Shown one piece after another: positions 21,013 through 32,199 of a stretch of 64,000 nucleotides of DNA (the first letter of the stretch is position 1; every line of letters begins with the position of its first letter). The DNA is taken from contig CAJFCJ010000015.1 in the NCBI GenBank assembly GCA_904063045.1, positions 1,061,034-1,125,033 on the forward strand, given 5' to 3'. Source of the DNA: Dimorphilus gyrociliatus (Eukaryota; Annelida; Polychaeta; Dinophilidae). The notes under the pieces were generated by a model. It searched no databases. It was given only the letters and a program-made list of their open reading frames with translations, and was not told the DNA's origin. The position numbers and the translations under genes are program-made.

Positions 21013-22214
21013 TTTTGCTATAAATAATCGAAAAAAAAAATTTTTTATCAAGAGCTTTTTACTATAAAGGTATATGCTGCCCAACAATCTGTACTATTTC
21101 AAGTGACAGGCCTATGCACAGATCGTTTTTACATAACAAGTTGAAATATTTCATAGTTACATAACTCGTTCTAACCGAATATTTTTTCTTACGTTATGTT
21201 TTCTCTTTTAACAAGTTAAACAAATACAATGAACTGCTAATTCCATTACGCTATTATTTAAGGTTTCGAATTGTTCTCTCGGTATTTAACAACGGCCCAG
21301 CTAAAAAAAGAAGGCGTTATAAAATGTACCAAACAACCTCGGTGACCCGAATCGGGTAAAAGATCAACCAGGTTCTTTACATAAACCCCCTCTTCTAATA
21401 TCGTAATATAATTTTATTTAGATTTCTAATACGAATTTATTGGGCATTCAGCGCATAAGTGAACACTAGTGAAAAACGCCCGAAAACCAGTTCATCAATA
21501 GAAGCTTCTGTTGTATATATAATTTTCTTTTCAAGTACTTAATACTAAAAGTGAGAACATGCATTAAAAACAATAAATAATAAAGCTACAAAGGCTCACG
21601 AAATTAGTGAAGGGAACGAATGGCTCATGAATGTCCCATTTCTCGTTTGATTATCGATTGATGAATTATAACGAACGTTCGAACAATAACATTCTCATAG
21701 CTGTTTCTAGTCAGCTTACTGTAGTATTGTTGTTGCATAAAGTTTTTTTATAATCCCTTACAGAAGGTGTGGAAAATGAATTTTTTTTGTTCTCATATTC
21801 ATTAACATTTTTTACTCCCTACATCTTATTACTGACGAACAAGTACCCTAGGAAAACAAGTGACTCACCTTATTCCTTTTTAATTTTAGTGATGATTTAA
21901 TTTATATTTTGGTTGTTGTTCTTTGAAAAACCAATGTATTTTATCGATAATGAGCTTAAATAGTTAGAACTGCACCAAACAGAACTGAAAAATATACCAG
22001 CTGATTTTTTGGTACGTCACGAGCTATTCTCAATGCTTATTGGTTGACCGCCCGAAAACACGCTTAATTAGAATATGCAGATTAATCATAATGTTTACAT
22101 CACGTGGTACTATGTGACCTTGACACGTGTTCTTATACATCTAAGTGCTGGCAGAAGACATTAGCAACAATTGCATAAGATTTCTTTAAATTTGTTGAAA
22201 TTGAAAAATAGAAA
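21013..22214. promoter_or_regulatory. Divergent TP53INP/C19orf12 intergenic region
   Basis: 1.2 kb between divergent starts. CACGTG E-boxes lie at 22101-22106 and 22124-22129, roughly 90-110 bp before the C19orf12 ATG. A short palindrome CCCGAATCGGG lies at about 21346-21356. No coding exon. Confidence 0.45.
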
Positions 22215-22625
22215 ATGGTTATTAGAGTTGATGAAATTATGGAAATATTACAGACTGTAGCTAAAGAGCAAAATATGAAAGTAACTATAAAAGAGGGACT
22301 TAAAGGAGCTGTTTTAGCTGGAACTGGAGCTTTTGGGGGAGCAATGCTTGGAGGTCCGCCTGGCATTATTATCGGTAGTGCTTTAGGAGGTGCATTGGGA
22401 TACTTTATGTCTAAAAGTTTTAAACCAGTTTATGAAATAATCAACGATCTACCAGCAAATGAGAGGAAAATATTATACAATAGAACTATGAATATCCTAA
22501 CTAGTTTTGAAGTCAGAGATGTTGCAGGTGTTATTGCACTTGTTCAAGGAAATCCAGAATTACTCAAGCAGCTTGTACAAATGCTTGAACATTATTTGAC
22601 TCAAGATAAAGAATATAAAATATGA
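22215..22625 (+). CDS. C19orf12: C19orf12 homologue
   Basis: 136 residues in one exon. MVIRVDEIMEILQTVAKEQ, then a Gly-rich hydrophobic hairpin (GAVLAGTGAFGGAMLGGPPG, then IIIGSALGGALGYFMSKS) and FKPVYEIINDLPANERKILY, GVIALVQGNPELLKQLVQML. Order and length match human C19orf12 ([41 protein letters not shown]). In humans the protein sits at mitochondria, ER and their contact sites, and mutations cause the neurodegeneration MPAN; lipid or magnesium homeostasis is proposed. Two CACGTG boxes precede it. Confidence 0.95.
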   Translation: MVIRVDEIMEILQTVAKEQNMKVTIKEGLKGAVLAGTGAFGGAMLGGPPGIIIGSALGGALGYFMSKSFKPVYEIINDLPANERKILYNRTMNILTSFEVRDVAGVIALVQGNPELLKQLVQMLEHYLTQDKEYKI

Positions 22626-24757
22626 TTCATGGAAAAATTCCATGAACATATTTCAAATACATATTTCAAATTTATGATTAATTGTTTCTTTTTTTTATTT
22701 CACATTCATGTTTTAAAATATTAAAATATGTTATCTTTTTCTTATCATTGTTTTATTATACATTATTCATAATTTTAAAGCTAAAAAGTTAGTGTTATCT
22801 TGGTTTTCAAAAGTATATCTATGCCAAAAAATGTATTAATATATTTAACATTCTCTTCACTGTTTGTTCGTCTACGTCATAGAATAGGCCAACTAAACAA
22901 AAATTTAGCAACTAGATCAAAATACAGGTTTTAAACTATGGCTTCCAGAGAAAGGAAAAAAAACTGAATGCTTCACGTGACTATCACATGACGATCCAAT
23001 GTTACAAGAAGCAAAGAAATTACATTCCATAAATAAACAGTAACGAATGTAAAGTATGAATGCTTAAATTGAAATGGTTGGCTATAACTATCGAAAATAT
23101 TTCGGTAGTGAGGTAATCGTTACACATACAGCGTACAAACTAGCCTTTAAAGAGTACACTGTTTACCATATGACTAAGTAGAAATTTCGTAATGGCTTTA
23201 TAAAATTTATCAAATAATTAAATAATTAGTTGAAATGAGAATTGAACGATAAAATAGATGTATTTATCATATTATAATTATAGAAATATTCTATATTTAC
23301 GAAGTATTATGACAAGCTTCGCGCTTTCAAAAATTCAGGCTATGTTAGATTCTAGAAGATATTTTTTTCTTTTTTTTACATAAAAAACTCAAGTACTTCC
23401 CTACCTCTGCTCTATGTTAGTTTATAAAGTAACTACACAATTAGTTCTGATAAAATTGCCTCCCCTTTTTTCCCAATCTATCTCTTTCTTTCTGTGTATA
23501 TCTTGCATTAATTAATAAAAGGCCTAACCTTACTACTTAATTTGAATGTTATACACATATTACTAATCTACATAGATATATGCTTTTGTAGTAATACGAT
23601 TATGAAGCATATAGATAACGAATGTGACTTTGTTTATCATCTGTGCTTCTTTTTTTTGATGTAATCAACACAATTTCTATGAACGAAATAGTCAGAATTC
23701 AGTCAAGTATTATTTACTAGCGATTTATCAATACAAGAAGTCTTCATTAACCTCTTAACTGTTTCTTTTTTTAAATAGTTTTATTACTTATTTGACATAG
23801 AAGGCCTAGATTCTCACATTTTTTTAGTTTGTTTATTACGTAATGCGTTTTGGAAATTTCATATATCAGCTGTTTTCTCTTTTTTTAACTTCGGTATTTT
23901 TTTTCTTTGATATACCAGTTTTGTCTGTTAGGCTACTATTGCTCTTTAGACTTAACTTTGGATTAACTGTTAATATGTAATCATAGGCTTTTAAAACTAT
24001 TAATATGTTGTGTAATAAATATTAAAGGAGAACAGGAGTAGTAGCATAAGTGAATTAGATATTTATAGATATAGAATATTGTAACTGTAACAAAAATATT
24101 CAAATATTGTTATTTTATACGAATACAATACTAACTTCTTTCTAAAATATAAACTTTACGTGTTTCCTTATATAGAACAAAAGTAATATTGTGTGCTTTG
24201 GCCTATTTTCCCATCTAGTTACATTCATCTTTAAAGATTCTAAAAAGAAAAAAAATTGAAAGAAAAAAGAATCTATTTATACTATAGTTATATAAAAAAA
24301 AGAGAGAAATACCCTGTCCTGATTTTCAACCTCTATGTTAGAAATAGAAAATAGCCAAAATGTTCTTTTTATTGCGTAATAATAAAATATATACATACTA
24401 AATTTATTTGGAATGTTTGAAGGAAAACTTTTGTTATTTTATTACTATTTGAAAATCAGATAAAATTATATTTTATAGCATTCTTAAGTGAATTTATAAG
24501 TTTCTTTTAATTCATTTTAAGTAAGTCAAATACGAGAAGGTTAGATGAAAAAAATTTAGTCTGCTAAGTGTTTATCACGTGATATAAGTCAACAAAAAAG
24601 TGTCCTGACCTCTATACTAGCAGAATATTGTTACCTGCTATAAAATTGAAAAGAACCTTAAATTAAATAAAAATTCTTGTGCTTGCTGATGAATTTTTGG
24701 TGAAAATCACTTGACCCTCACTTTGTAGAATAAAGTTTAACTCTTTATTCTTCAGCC
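22626..24757. other. 2.1-kb intergenic region
   Basis: Very AT-rich; the largest gene-free stretch in the window. CACGTG motifs occur at 22974-22979 and 24576-24581, the latter about 180 bp before the HADHA-like start. A polypyrimidine tract ending TTCTTCAG (24747-24755) lies directly before that ATG and looks like a splice acceptor, so an unrecognised upstream exon may exist. No coding frame recognised. Confidence 0.5.
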
Positions 24758-27700
24758 ATGCCGAAAGTACTGTCATATACTATTAACGACGGTGTTGCTG
24801 TCGTCACTGTCGATACCCCAAATTCTAAGGTACAAAATGTTTGTTATTTAATATATGAACATACGAGTAACTTTTGATTTAGCAAATCGTTTGTTGTTTT
24901 TGGTTAAATGTGAATTTATTTATGGTTGATTGTTTCTCAGGTTAATACACTTTCCATAGACAACGCAGATGAATTTAAAGAAGTTCTAAATATTTTGAAA
25001 AATAACGATGATGTAAAAGCGACTGTACTTATATCAGGAAAGCCTGATTGCTTTTTTGCAGGAGCAGATATTAAGTAAGTTAATACACTTAATCATTCGA
25101 AACATCTAAGTATTAAAAAAAAAGGTAGTGTCCATATCCTATGTAGTATAATATTAATAAATTAGCTCATTCGACAGAGGTATGTTCATATATACACAGT
25201 ATATGTACAGAATATAAGAAAAAATACTGCTATTATTATGTTAATACTTATCTTTTTGACCATTTTACAAATGAGATCTGATTATCGCTAGCCAGATTGT
25301 GGTAGGCTTGTTTATTTTTGTCTATTTCGATGTTCCAATTGTTATCAGTTCTACTCTACACAGAGGGTGAAGAGTTGCTTTACAGAGATATCTTACTTAA
25401 TAATCAATCATTCAATCAAAGTTCAAATAGAGTATTACCAAAATGCATCAAAGGTTAGGAGTAGTAAAGTTGCAGAACTTAATAAACTGGTAAAAGTTCA
25501 ACGAGAGTAGATGGGGGGCTAAGAGTAGATAATTGGAAATTTAAGAATTGCCGGATAACATGAAATCATCATTTGACTAATAATGTATTATAGTATGCTA
25601 GAATCATGTAAGACTGCTGAAGAAATACAACATTTGTCAAGAATATGTAAAGGAACTTTTAATGAAATAGCTGAAAGTAAAAAACCAATTGTAGCAGCTA
25701 TAATGGGTCAATGCTTAGGTGCCGGACTTGAGGTATATAATATAATCCTTTTGGGTATTCATTTGCACTAATTTGTGATTAATTATCAGACAGCCTTAGC
25801 CTGTCATTATCGAATAGCTGTCAGGGACAAAAAAACTGTTTTAGCTGTACCGGAAGTGATGATTGGTCTCCTGCCTGGAGCTGGTGGAACGCAAAGACTT
25901 TTGCGCTTAGTAAAAGAGAAAATTAAAATTATATACTTTAAATACCTATCTAAAAAAATTTTTACATTCTCTAAAGCTATCTCTTCCTGATGCATTTGAC
26001 ATGATGCTAACGGGAAAGAATATACGCCCTGATAAAGCTAAGACAATCGGTCTAGTACACATGCTTATTGACCCGAAAGGAGCTTCAGATTCAAAAGAAT
26101 CGAAAGAAGCTACAAGAAAACATTTGGAACAAGTTGCAATTGAAACAGCCAAGGGCTTAGTAGACGGTTCAATTCAAGCATTACCAAGGAGAAAGGGATG
26201 GGTAGAAAGTATATATTAATATATTTCTTATCTATTAGATTATAATCTTCTAAATTCTATTTTATTTCAAAATGCAGCCATTACTGAATACATAATGTGG
26301 TTTAATTTGGGTAGATATTTCTTTATGACACAAGCTCGAAATAGGGTAATGAATATGACGCAAGGCCACTATCCTGCACCATTAAGAATATTAGATGTTG
26401 TTGAGGAAACACTAAAGAGTGGTTATGAACGAGGAAACCAGTTAGAAACCAGATATTTTGGAGAATTAGGTGTAACAAAAGAATCAAAAGCTCTTATTGG
26501 TTTGTTTCATGGGCAGACGCACTGCAAAAAGAATCACTATGGTTCCCCTAGTCCTATTAAGTAAAAAAATTAATAAACCTCCAGTTTCATAATTAGTAGG
26601 TCACTAAATAATACAATTTTCTGCTTTGTTAGAAAAGTTGGTATACTGGGAACTAATTCTATTGGTGCTGGTATTGCAGAAATAACCATTTTTAAAGGTT
26701 ATCCTCTTTCACTGTATGATAAATCAAAGGAAAATTTAGAACAAGGTTTAATATATATAAAGAACAATCTCAAGCAACGAGTTTTAAGGAAACAAATAAG
26801 CGATAATGAAAAAGACAAATTGGTATCTAAATTGGAGACTGGCACGGAATTGGAAAGCATATCAAATGTTGATTTTGTTATTGAAGCTTCAACTGAGAAT
26901 TTTGATAAAAAATGCAAACTTTTACTTGAAATTGAGTCTATAGTAAAGCCGTCTTGTGTCATAGCTGTCCAAACATTATTTAATCCCATCGAAAAAGTAG
27001 CAAAAAGTGCAAAGCGACTCGATAAGGTTAGTTTGTTTTTTTTATTGTAGTCGTATCCTTTTCGTTTTTTTAGGTTAATACTTTATTTCCTATTATTTCC
27101 TTATTCAGATAATTGGTATGCACTATTTCTCACCACTGGCAAAGTCACAGCTATTAGAAATTGTTTCATCCAAGAGTGCAACCAAAGAAACCATAGCAAC
27201 TGCAGTGGATTTAGGTTTAAAGCAGGGGAAAATTGTGATTGTTGTTGGCGATGGACCTTGCTTTTATACAACTAGAATTTTATGCATTCTCGTAGATGAA
27301 TTAGTAAGTATATTAAGAGAAGGAATAAAACCAAAACAATTAGAGGATATGACAAAAAAAATAGGTTGGCCTATGGGATTATGCTCGGTTGTTGATGAAT
27401 TTGGCATTGATAATATTTATGAGGCCTCAAAGGTTCTCTGTAGTCATTATGACGAAAATCTTTTGTCAAAAAACCTCATTATCCTAGAACAATTGGTTAA
27501 GAAGGGAATGCTTGGTAAAAAAATTGGCTTAGGCTTGTTTGAATATGATCCTACAAGAAAATTAAGTATAGACAATCCTGCTGCCATTAAAATAATAGAC
27601 GATAATAAAATTTCACCTAAGGAAAGGTGATAAGAGATTTTATTTTTAAGTAAAAAGAAACTATTTGATAATCTATCAATTGTCATTTTTTTTCTATAGT

Positions 27701-28048
27701 TTGACTACTCAAAACATACAATGGCGTTTAGTGTCTAGAATAATTAATGAAGCAGTTTTATGTCTGGAAGAAGGAACTCTAAAATCCCCTTTGGACGGTG
27801 ACATAGGTGCAGTATTTGGTCTAGGCTTTCCACCATTCTTAGGAGGTAATACCGAACTATTATTTAAATAATTCCCTTTCACTAAACTCGTATTTTTGTT
27901 AGGACCCTTCCGTTATTTAGACATACACGGAGCTGAACAATTAGTAAAGAGAATGGAAAACTTTCGAAAAGTTTATGGAGACGCTTTCAAGCCTTGTAAA
28001 TTACTTATTGAACATTCAAAAGATTCAAAAAAACTGTTTCGTTCCTAA
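24758..28048 (+). CDS. Divergent HADHA-like (trifunctional enzyme alpha subunit) paralogue
   Basis: Ten exons (24758-24829, 24941-25074, 25594-25732, 25790-25909, 25977-26208, 26278-26560, 26633-27026, 27109-27626, 27700-27845, 27903-28048) join in phase to 727 residues, collinear with the HADHA at 35428-38701. The hydratase half keeps ADI oxyanion-loop sequence and both catalytic glutamates ([28 protein letters not shown]). The dehydrogenase half is altered: the NAD loop GAGLMG is GTNSIG (333-338), the active-site NTS is QTL (440-442) and DGPGFYTTR is DGPCFYTTR, although GMHYFSP with its His remains. No mitochondrial presequence is visible; the first exon starts at [12 protein letters not shown] and may not be the true first exon. 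Likely a hydratase-only or regulatory duplicate (inference); all exons are open, so not an obvious pseudogene. Confidence 0.88.
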
Positions 28049-28632
28049 TTTGAATAATTAATGAATGAAAAGAAATAAAAAACCTCTCCAATCAAAGAAA
28101 ATATAGGAGTTTTTAAAGACCCTATTTATTTTACTCGATATATTAACGTCTAGTTGTTTGATGATAAAATTCAATTTATTCCTTAGAGCTTTCAAATGAT
28201 TGACGTCTCTTTATCCTGGGAGTTGATAGTTTTTGATCTATCTTTAGATGACGATTTTTTTAAAGTAGTTGTCGCACGATTATTTCCAAAGGATATTCAA
28301 CCAACTGGCTTATAGAATCTATGAATTTTATCCTAAATTACACATTTATCTTAATGATAATAAAGCTTTCATAAATATATTTAGTAGTTCTCCACTCAAA
28401 GCAGTTCAATTCCTTATTGTTTAACTGATCAATTGAACTTTTTTCTAAGTTCTTGCAAAGAGAGTATCTTAATCAGGTGTTTAAGTGTTAAAAAAATAAT
28501 ATGGTTGTTATTACTTTTATCGTTAAGACTTATAAATTTTGCAAAAGAATGAACTTGAATTTGAATATATTACTAATAAGGCATTTTTTGATATATCTAT
28601 CATGATTGGAACCAGTAGCTAACTAGATATCC
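28049..28632. other. Convergent intergenic spacer
   Basis: 3' UTR space between the HADHA-like gene (+) and the TSSK-like kinase (-). AT-rich; no coding exon. Confidence 0.5.
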
Positions 28633-29520
28633 TTATTGGTTTGTGATTCGGGCAGTATTGGTTCCAGGAGTCTTAAATCTAGATACCCATTGATGACTTA
28701 ATATTTCTCTAACTGTCATTCGATCTCTATTCTCCTTTTGACAAATGCTGACAATTAAACTTTTCACTTCCTCTCTTACTGCCCTTGTATGAGGAAAATT
28801 CGGTCCTCTAAGGGCCTCTGAAAGGAGAGTTTGATAGGTGGCATCATTGAATGGTAAGGTACCATACATCATTACATATAATATAACACCTAACGCCCAG
28901 ATGTCACTTTGTGTTGGATGATATGGCTTGCACATTAAAATTTCAGGCGGCACATATGCATAACTACCGCAGTAGGTTTCGCTCAAAACTGGCCTACCAT
29001 CTTCTGTCCAAATCTGAGCTCTAGCAAAGCCGAAATCGGCTAATTTTATATCCCAATTACTATCAAGCATAAGATTTTCGCATTTCATATCTCTGTGAGC
29101 AACGCCTCTTGAATGAATATATTGAACTGCACTTGACATTTGATAAAACCATTTCCCTGCCCTCTGCTCGTCAATAACTCTCTTTTTTCGAATCTCCTCT
29201 AGTAGATCTCCATTCGTAATTTTTTCCATGATTAAGTAGACGTGATTCGTTGTCTCAATTGATTGAAAGAATCGCACAATATTAGGATGCTTAAGGAGTC
29301 TAGCGACATGCAATTCACGTGGCATAAAGGTATTAATATATTCTCGAGGAGCCAATTTTTTAGAAACAATCTTAATTGCCACGTCCGTTCCATGGCGTTC
29401 TGAAGACGCACTTAGAACTTCTGCATAAGTGCCTCTACCTAATGTTTGACCTAATCTATAACCGTACATTTCTAGAACACTCCTCTGTTGAGGCTGTTCA
29501 TTAGTCGATGGTGGAACCAT
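28633..29520 (-). CDS. TSSK: Testis-specific serine/threonine kinase (TSSK)-like, intronless
   Basis: 295 residues, one exon; almost entirely a kinase domain (about 20-280). Landmarks: glycine loop LGRGTYAEV, VAIKIVSKK with the catalytic Lys, RELHVARLLKHPNIVRFFQ, hinge LIMEKITNGDLLEEI, catalytic loop HRDMKCENL, DFGFARAQ, activation segment LSETYCGSYAYVPPEIL and SDIWALGVILYVMMYGTLPF. The HRDxKCENL and GSYAY-PPEIL combination, the small size and the lack of introns are typical of TSSKs, which act in late spermatogenesis and sperm flagella in animals. All catalytic residues are intact, so it should be active. Which TSSK it matches is not resolved. Confidence 0.9.
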   Translation of the reverse strand: MVPPSTNEQPQQRSVLEMYGYRLGQTLGRGTYAEVLSASSERHGTDVAIKIVSKKLAPREYINTFMPRELHVARLLKHPNIVRFFQSIETTNHVYLIMEKITNGDLLEEIRKKRVIDEQRAGKWFYQMSSAVQYIHSRGVAHRDMKCENLMLDSNWDIKLADFGFARAQIWTEDGRPVLSETYCGSYAYVPPEILMCKPYHPTQSDIWALGVILYVMMYGTLPFNDATYQTLLSEALRGPNFPHTRAVREEVKSLIVSICQKENRDRMTVREILSHQWVSRFKTPGTNTARITNQ

Positions 29521-30172
29521 CTTTCACACCCACAAAACACAGCTATAATCTATCCTCAAGGTCAAAATTTTTTGTTGCCCCTCTTTTTCATTTGAAATTT
29601 AAAAGTTTTCCCTGATGTCTTCATTTTAAAGATGTCAGCCTAGACTATCTACGAATGCCATAAATAACCAAAGAACTATTAAAAGAAAGCATAGAAAATT
29701 TAGTAAGGTGTCATACAACATTGTTGATAGACGTTTCAACGAAAACACCATGTTCTTTAGTGGTATAAACTGATTTAATGTACGTTAAATCGTGAAAACT
29801 GTATTATTATATGATATTTATTTAATTTTAATTATTTACATTGATTTCAAAAATATTTGTAGATAATTCGATTGGTAAATATTCCACGATTCGTTCGAAA
29901 TAAATAACCTATTTTGCTTCATCTTCTCTCTGAATAATAATCTTATTTTATTCTTTATATAATTTCGTCTTTTATGACTTTCATTCTCTTCCTTTTCTAA
30001 TTAATTAATGGCTGTTTATATCCTTATAGAACATTTTTTCAGCTTTTATCGCCAGGGAAATGATTTCAAATATCTGGCGCTAAACGGAAATTACACGTGA
30101 CCTCTCACATGACGTGCAAAATGGTACTCGAAGATTGAATTTTTCTCTCTCTAAATAAATTCTAAATAAATT
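29521..30172. promoter_or_regulatory. Divergent TSSK/PPM1H-like intergenic region
   Basis: About 650 bp between divergent starts. CACGTGAC (30094-30101), followed by an ACATGACGTG stretch (about 30107-30116), lies about 75 bp before the phosphatase ATG and suggests a bHLH or bZIP site. The rest is AT-rich. Confidence 0.4.
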
Positions 30173-31652
30173 ATGGCTACAACTTTGGGAAGGTTTAAAA
30201 ATGCCATGTCTAAGGTAATCGTAAATTTTAGCGGACCAGCAAATGGAGCGGATAGTTACTCAGAAGCCGAGAAGTGAGCATAAATAAGGATTTATCAAAT
30301 ATAGGAAGTATGTTAACTTGCATATAAATTATAACAGATATCTACAATACTCGAGACCAAAGTTCTTAAACTTGACGGAAGATGAGGTAAAGGCTTCAGC
30401 AGACCATTCCCTTCGTCCCATTATCGTACCTAGAGAAACTGGTCAGTCAACATCTAACGTCTGTTTCGGTTACGCTGAGTATGTTAATCACATTTCAGTG
30501 GAAAATGCAATATTAACTCCGTATGTAGGTGCATTAATGCAGGTAAAAGCGACCTAAATGAAGACCAAGCTCACGTTGATAGAATTCTGATATCGCAATT
30601 ACCTGAGGAAGAGGGGAGCGGAGTACGTTTCATATATTTAAAAAATAATCCCCTTCAATTAATTAGTATTATGAACCTAGGATAAGGATGAGCCGATTGA
30701 ATGTGAGTATTTTGGAATTTTTGATGGGCATGCTGGAAGTGGTGCTGCCTTATTAGCTAGAAATTTTCTTCAAGATCATCTGCAAGAGGAATTGTGTAAA
30801 GTGAAGAGTCTCCTCTTCGCAGATAGACCTGCCTGCACTTGTCTTGGACCGACGATTATAAAGCATGATGATTTGATTATTGGTGCCCTCGAGCAAGCAT
30901 ATGCTAGGACGGATGAAAAAATCAAGCAACTGAGAGCCAGCGGTGGATGTACGGCACTAGTCGTTTTAAAATTTAAGAATGTAGTGTATGTTGCCAACGC
31001 GGGTGATTCTAGAGCTGTCCTTATTAGAGGCGACGGTTCCCCGCCAGAAGCTCTTTCATTCGACCATACGCCTGACTCAGAACGCAATAGACTAGAGGAG
31101 GTTGCCGCGCTAAAACCCCATCTATTGCATGGTGTGTTCACGGCAGATTTATGGCAAAAGAGGCCATCAGCGAAAGACGTTGGCTCTTGGTTTCTGTGTA
31201 AACCAGCTGGCAAGAAGGGCTGGATAAAAAAAAAGGTTGAAGAAGAAGACTTGAAAAGTCCTCTTATTTTTGGTAGCGCCAAGAAAGCTAGACTATTAGC
31301 CACAATAGGCGTTACAAGAGGGTTAGGAGATCATTTTCTACAAGTACAATCTACAGATATATATATAAAACCTTTCCTAAGCTCCAAGCCTGAAATTCGA
31401 AAATTAGAATTAGAAAAAGACGACCTTATAGTCATGGCGACTGACGGTCTTTGGGATGTCGTTAGTAACCAAAGTGCCGCGGATAAAATTAGAAACGTTT
31501 TAAAACAACACGAAGAAACTGATGGTCGTCGATATAATGCTCTAGCTTTAGAACTAGTCATGCAGGCTCAAAATGCCGATGTCTCTCCAACTGGACAGCT
31601 ATCGCTGGACGATATAAGCGTCTTTGTAGTTCCCATGGACAGTGCCATTTAA
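30173..31652 (+). CDS. PPM1H: PP2C-family protein phosphatase, PPM1H/J/M type
   Basis: Mg/Mn-dependent Ser/Thr phosphatase. Four exons (30173-30273, 30338-30478, 30529-30622, 30681-31652) join in phase to about 435 residues. PP2C motifs: GYAECINAGKSDLNEDQA, FGIFDGHAGSGAALLAR (metal Asp), GGCTALVVLKF, YVANAGDSRAVLIRG, ATIGVTRGLGDH, DDLIVMATDGLWDVVSN and a final SLDDISVFVVP, where DDIS replaces the usual DN-S/T as in the PPM1H group. YIKPFLSSKPEIR and FCKP-type inserts also match PPM1H/J/M. Human PPM1H dephosphorylates Rab GTPases phosphorylated by LRRK2; the substrate here is unknown. Exon 2-3 splicing was chosen because it restores the conserved INAGKS segment. Confidence 0.92.
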
Positions 31653-32199
31653 AATGAAAAAACACAACCAAATTTTAATCTACACTCCTATGTCACTATT
31701 GTTAATCTCAAACAGAAAAAGAAAATTCCGTTATCATTTATCTATTTTTGTACGAAATCATGTAATTAGATGTGAACGCTAAGAAGTAAAGTGGAATAAA
31801 GGTTTCTTTGAGTTCAAATAACTTACTTGAAATTCGTTAACACTAATGTATCTTATACGTCTTCATATAACACAAAAACACTTTCATACTTTCTCGTTTA
31901 CCGGATCCCGCAGTTAATGCTATTTCATGTAGTAGGGATTTTTAATTATGAAAGACTCTTTTCCTGTCTTTGTCTGTTTATAGAAAACAGGATATAAAGT
32001 ATAGATATATAAATATATATATACTGTATCCAGTAGATAATTATATTAATGTATAATATACTGTATATAAAATTTCTTTTATTAGCAATGGAAACATGTT
32101 GCATTGTTTTGTCTAGGGCTTTCGTTTCCTTTTCATTTGAAAAGAAGAGAAAATGAAAACAAAAAATTTAACTAAATGATAGAATGTTCAAATTATCCT
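31653..32199. other. Convergent intergenic spacer
   Basis: 3' UTRs of the phosphatase (+) and HADHB (-); AT-rich with short TA runs around 32010-32070. No exon. Confidence 0.5.

Noticed and set aside
24758-28048. HADHA-like copy as a plain pseudogene
   Set aside because: No stop or frameshift; all ten exons have good splice sites and the hydratase residues are kept. Degeneration is confined to dehydrogenase motifs.
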